NCBI GenBank assembly: GCA_020809705.1
Contig: CP085825.1
Location: 1,178,001 to 1,242,000 of the forward strand
Direction of reading: 5' to 3'
Length of the DNA: 64,000 nt
Origin: Calonectria ilicicola
Lineage: Eukaryota > Ascomycota > Sordariomycetes > Hypocreales > Nectriaceae
Of the stretch, positions 62,065 to 64,000 are shown piece by piece (the stretch's first letter is position 1; each line of letters begins with the position of its first letter). The notes beneath the pieces are model-generated. The model was not told where the DNA came from and did not search any database. It was given only the letters and a program-made list of their open reading frames with translations. The position numbers were made by a program, and so were the translations under genes.

Positions 62065-64000
62065 CTTGTATTGCGAAGTCGGTGTGGTTGTTTCAAATGT
62101 TGGTGGGAACTGAGAGATGGTGTTCGGGACGCGGTTGTCTACGAGGGAAACTAGATCAAATGAATGGCGTTGTTGCCCGACCTTATACTCGCAAATGCAT
62201 TACATTTATATTTCAAGCCACACAGATAACGTGATTTATGCCTGGCGGTCTCATAGCCTCTGGAATGAAGTCTTGCATCAAGATATGCGGGGTCGTTCCC
62301 GAAATTACAAGGGTGTTCTTCGTATCCGACGACTCGTACACGTCACTATTTTTATTGGTCGTGCTCATATCACGATTCGGATTTTTAGTCAATTTTAAAC
62401 CCGGTCTGTACTCGTAGGGGTTTCAAAATGTCCCGTCGGTCCGGCGGCCCTTTCCTGGAATCCGGCAAGTCGCTAAATGCCCGAGACAGCTGCTTAGTTC
62501 TTACATCACAGATCATTCGTTCCAATAGGCTGTCAAGAGCGACATGTGATAAACAGCTACCATCTAAAATTCCGTCAGCTTGAGCTTAAATATAGGCCGG
62601 AAACTCGCTGTGAGCTGTATGATGACGTATGATCATCATAGAACGTGGCAGTGACTAAAGAAGTCTGATAAAATCTGTGTTCTAAGTCCCTTTCGATCGA
62701 AAAGATTAAACGCTGAAATTCATGAGAAAAGTCAGCGGAGGGAAAATATATTGCAGATGGTGGTTATCGTGAGGCGAAGTGAAATGATGGGACTTAAAGA
62801 GCAATATAATATGTATCTATCGACTACTATACGCAAATTCCGTTTTCTTCGCTAGTTACAAGCTGTACAACTATTAGACATTCCCCTGCTTACTCTCACA
62901 AACAGCCATCCAAGGGATGTCAGCCTCACTCAACCTTTTTCAACTTTTTGCAAGAGATTCAAGCAAGATGTGTTCAAATATCTCCTATTTTAAATAAAAA
63001 TGGCTCTTTTTTCTAAGAGGTTTATTAAAATCATCGTTACGATTGACAACATGACACAGAAGCAGATTTGGAAGAACCCACCAAGGTGAAAGAAATGGCA
63101 GATCGAACGAGCCCCATCCACACAAAAGAAATAACAATTGGTCTTGGGCCTAAAATATTTCCAAGAGAAATGATATGTGCAGTGAAACTTTTTGGTAGTG
63201 ATACATATCGATCTCCTGGAAATCTCAATTACTATCGTAGCCTTTTGTAAGTCCGCCCCGTTTAATGGCTTGGTCTAAGATTCCTTGCTTACCACACCAC
63301 CAATGCCAAATCACCCAATCACAGAGAGAAACAGCCCCTAGTCACCGAAACGGTCCACCTAGGAACGGGTAATCGGAAATGGTACTATAGCTTTGAATGG
63401 TAGCTCAGGGGGTGTCATTGAGACAGAGCTCAGCACTTTACTTTGTTCGTCGGGGATGCCCAGAACCCCGCCAAAATCCCGAACCCCGGATTCAGGTGTG
63501 GGGAAGCTACCAATCGGGCAATCTCGGGGAGATTGATCGCCCCAAGGTGAGGAGTTGGGCATCCTCACCATAGCATCCCAGCCCCGAGCGGTCTTTTGAA
63601 TGGCTACATCTCAACGCGATGCCTTTTTCTGTCGACGGTGGCTTTGAACAAACCGGGGTATCAAGAGGTGAGCGGGATATCTCGGGGACTATTCGGTGTC
63701 ACAGCCGTCGGTAGCCGGAGAGTCCCCTGCCGGCGCCATGCTCAGTGTGGGTCCAAGAAAGCCACGGCCCACCTCCGTCTCAAAGAGCACAATGTTGTTG
63801 AGATGGGATTCATCTCCAGGTAATCTCGACAAAGAGGAGGGGCATTGGCTGCCTCTTTTATACCAGTAGTACATTTGGTCCTCTGTGAATTACTCCTTCA
63901 GAGTGTCCAGTAACTACTTGTTTGGCCCAGGCCATTGCTAGACAGCACAGGAGCACTTACAAGAATGTTGAGGCGATACGTACTTCTCACCAACTCCATC
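62065..64000. other. intergenic region to the window end
   Basis: Promoter side of the dehydrogenase, then mixed sequence without a supported gene. Near 63.4-63.6 kb there are several CGGGG/CCCCG words (ACCCCGCC, ACCCCGGA, CTCGGGGAG), of the kind seen in fungal promoters, which may belong to a gene beyond the right edge. Confidence 0.45.

Noticed and set aside
63037..63250. Two antiparallel 60-codon ORFs
   Set aside because: Exact antisense overlap with each other, no motif, no gene structure.

Overview
The window reads as nuclear DNA of a filamentous ascomycete (Pezizomycotina, plausibly Sordariomycetes; the genus cannot be told from this). The evidence is: genes with several 46-90 nt GT-AG introns carrying CTAAT/CTAAC-like branch sites; a double-length eukaryotic phosphofructokinase; a CFEM-domain Pth11-like receptor, a protein type restricted to this group; and a 24 kb AT-rich block of retrotransposons with the mutation style of repeat-induced point mutation (RIP).

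Layout. 1-1.93 kb: 3' part of an apparently intact DEAH-box RNA helicase (+). 2.59-5.04 kb: intact 782-aa 6-phosphofructokinase (-). 5-9 kb: long non-coding stretch with degenerate repeats. 9.15-13.66 kb: a decayed minus-strand cluster holding a 5'-truncated helicase pseudogene and two tandem copies of an unrecognised gene family (a Cys-rich motif followed by an LVPxAAxYWQ motif). 13.9-23.7 kb: mostly without recognisable genes, apart from diverged duplicates of sequence at 7-8.5 kb and one gene fragment. 23.69-25.37 kb: intact 540-aa MFS hexose transporter (+). 25.8-31.2 kb: a second graveyard with a zinc-finger-like fragment, a second helicase pseudogene, an HNH-family pseudogene, a small inverted-repeat element and an unrecognised fragment.

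33.27-57.66 kb: an AT-rich retroelement nest bounded by perfect 98-bp inverted repeats. From left to right it contains a chromodomain-type Ty3/gypsy element (A1, +); a Ty1/copia element (-) with one gypsy copy in each of its LTRs; a second copy of the same gypsy (A2, -) with a clean 5-bp target duplication; and the 5' half of a different gypsy (B, -). The gypsy copies are heavily mutated (the catalytic YLDD is changed), while the copia still has readable ORFs.

57.7-64 kb: normal-composition sequence again, with an intact CFEM Pth11-like seven-helix receptor (59.5-61.0 kb, +) convergent with an intact short-chain dehydrogenase (61.2-62.1 kb, -).

The four intact genes and the complete part of the helicase look like core or conserved genes set among accessory material: duplicated gene families that are decaying, many with TAG stops of the kind C-to-T change produces, plus TE-derived heterochromatin. 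The most unusual features are the perfect inverted repeats exactly at the edges of the AT-rich block, and the Cys-rich/YWQ family lying next to copies of the helicase family.
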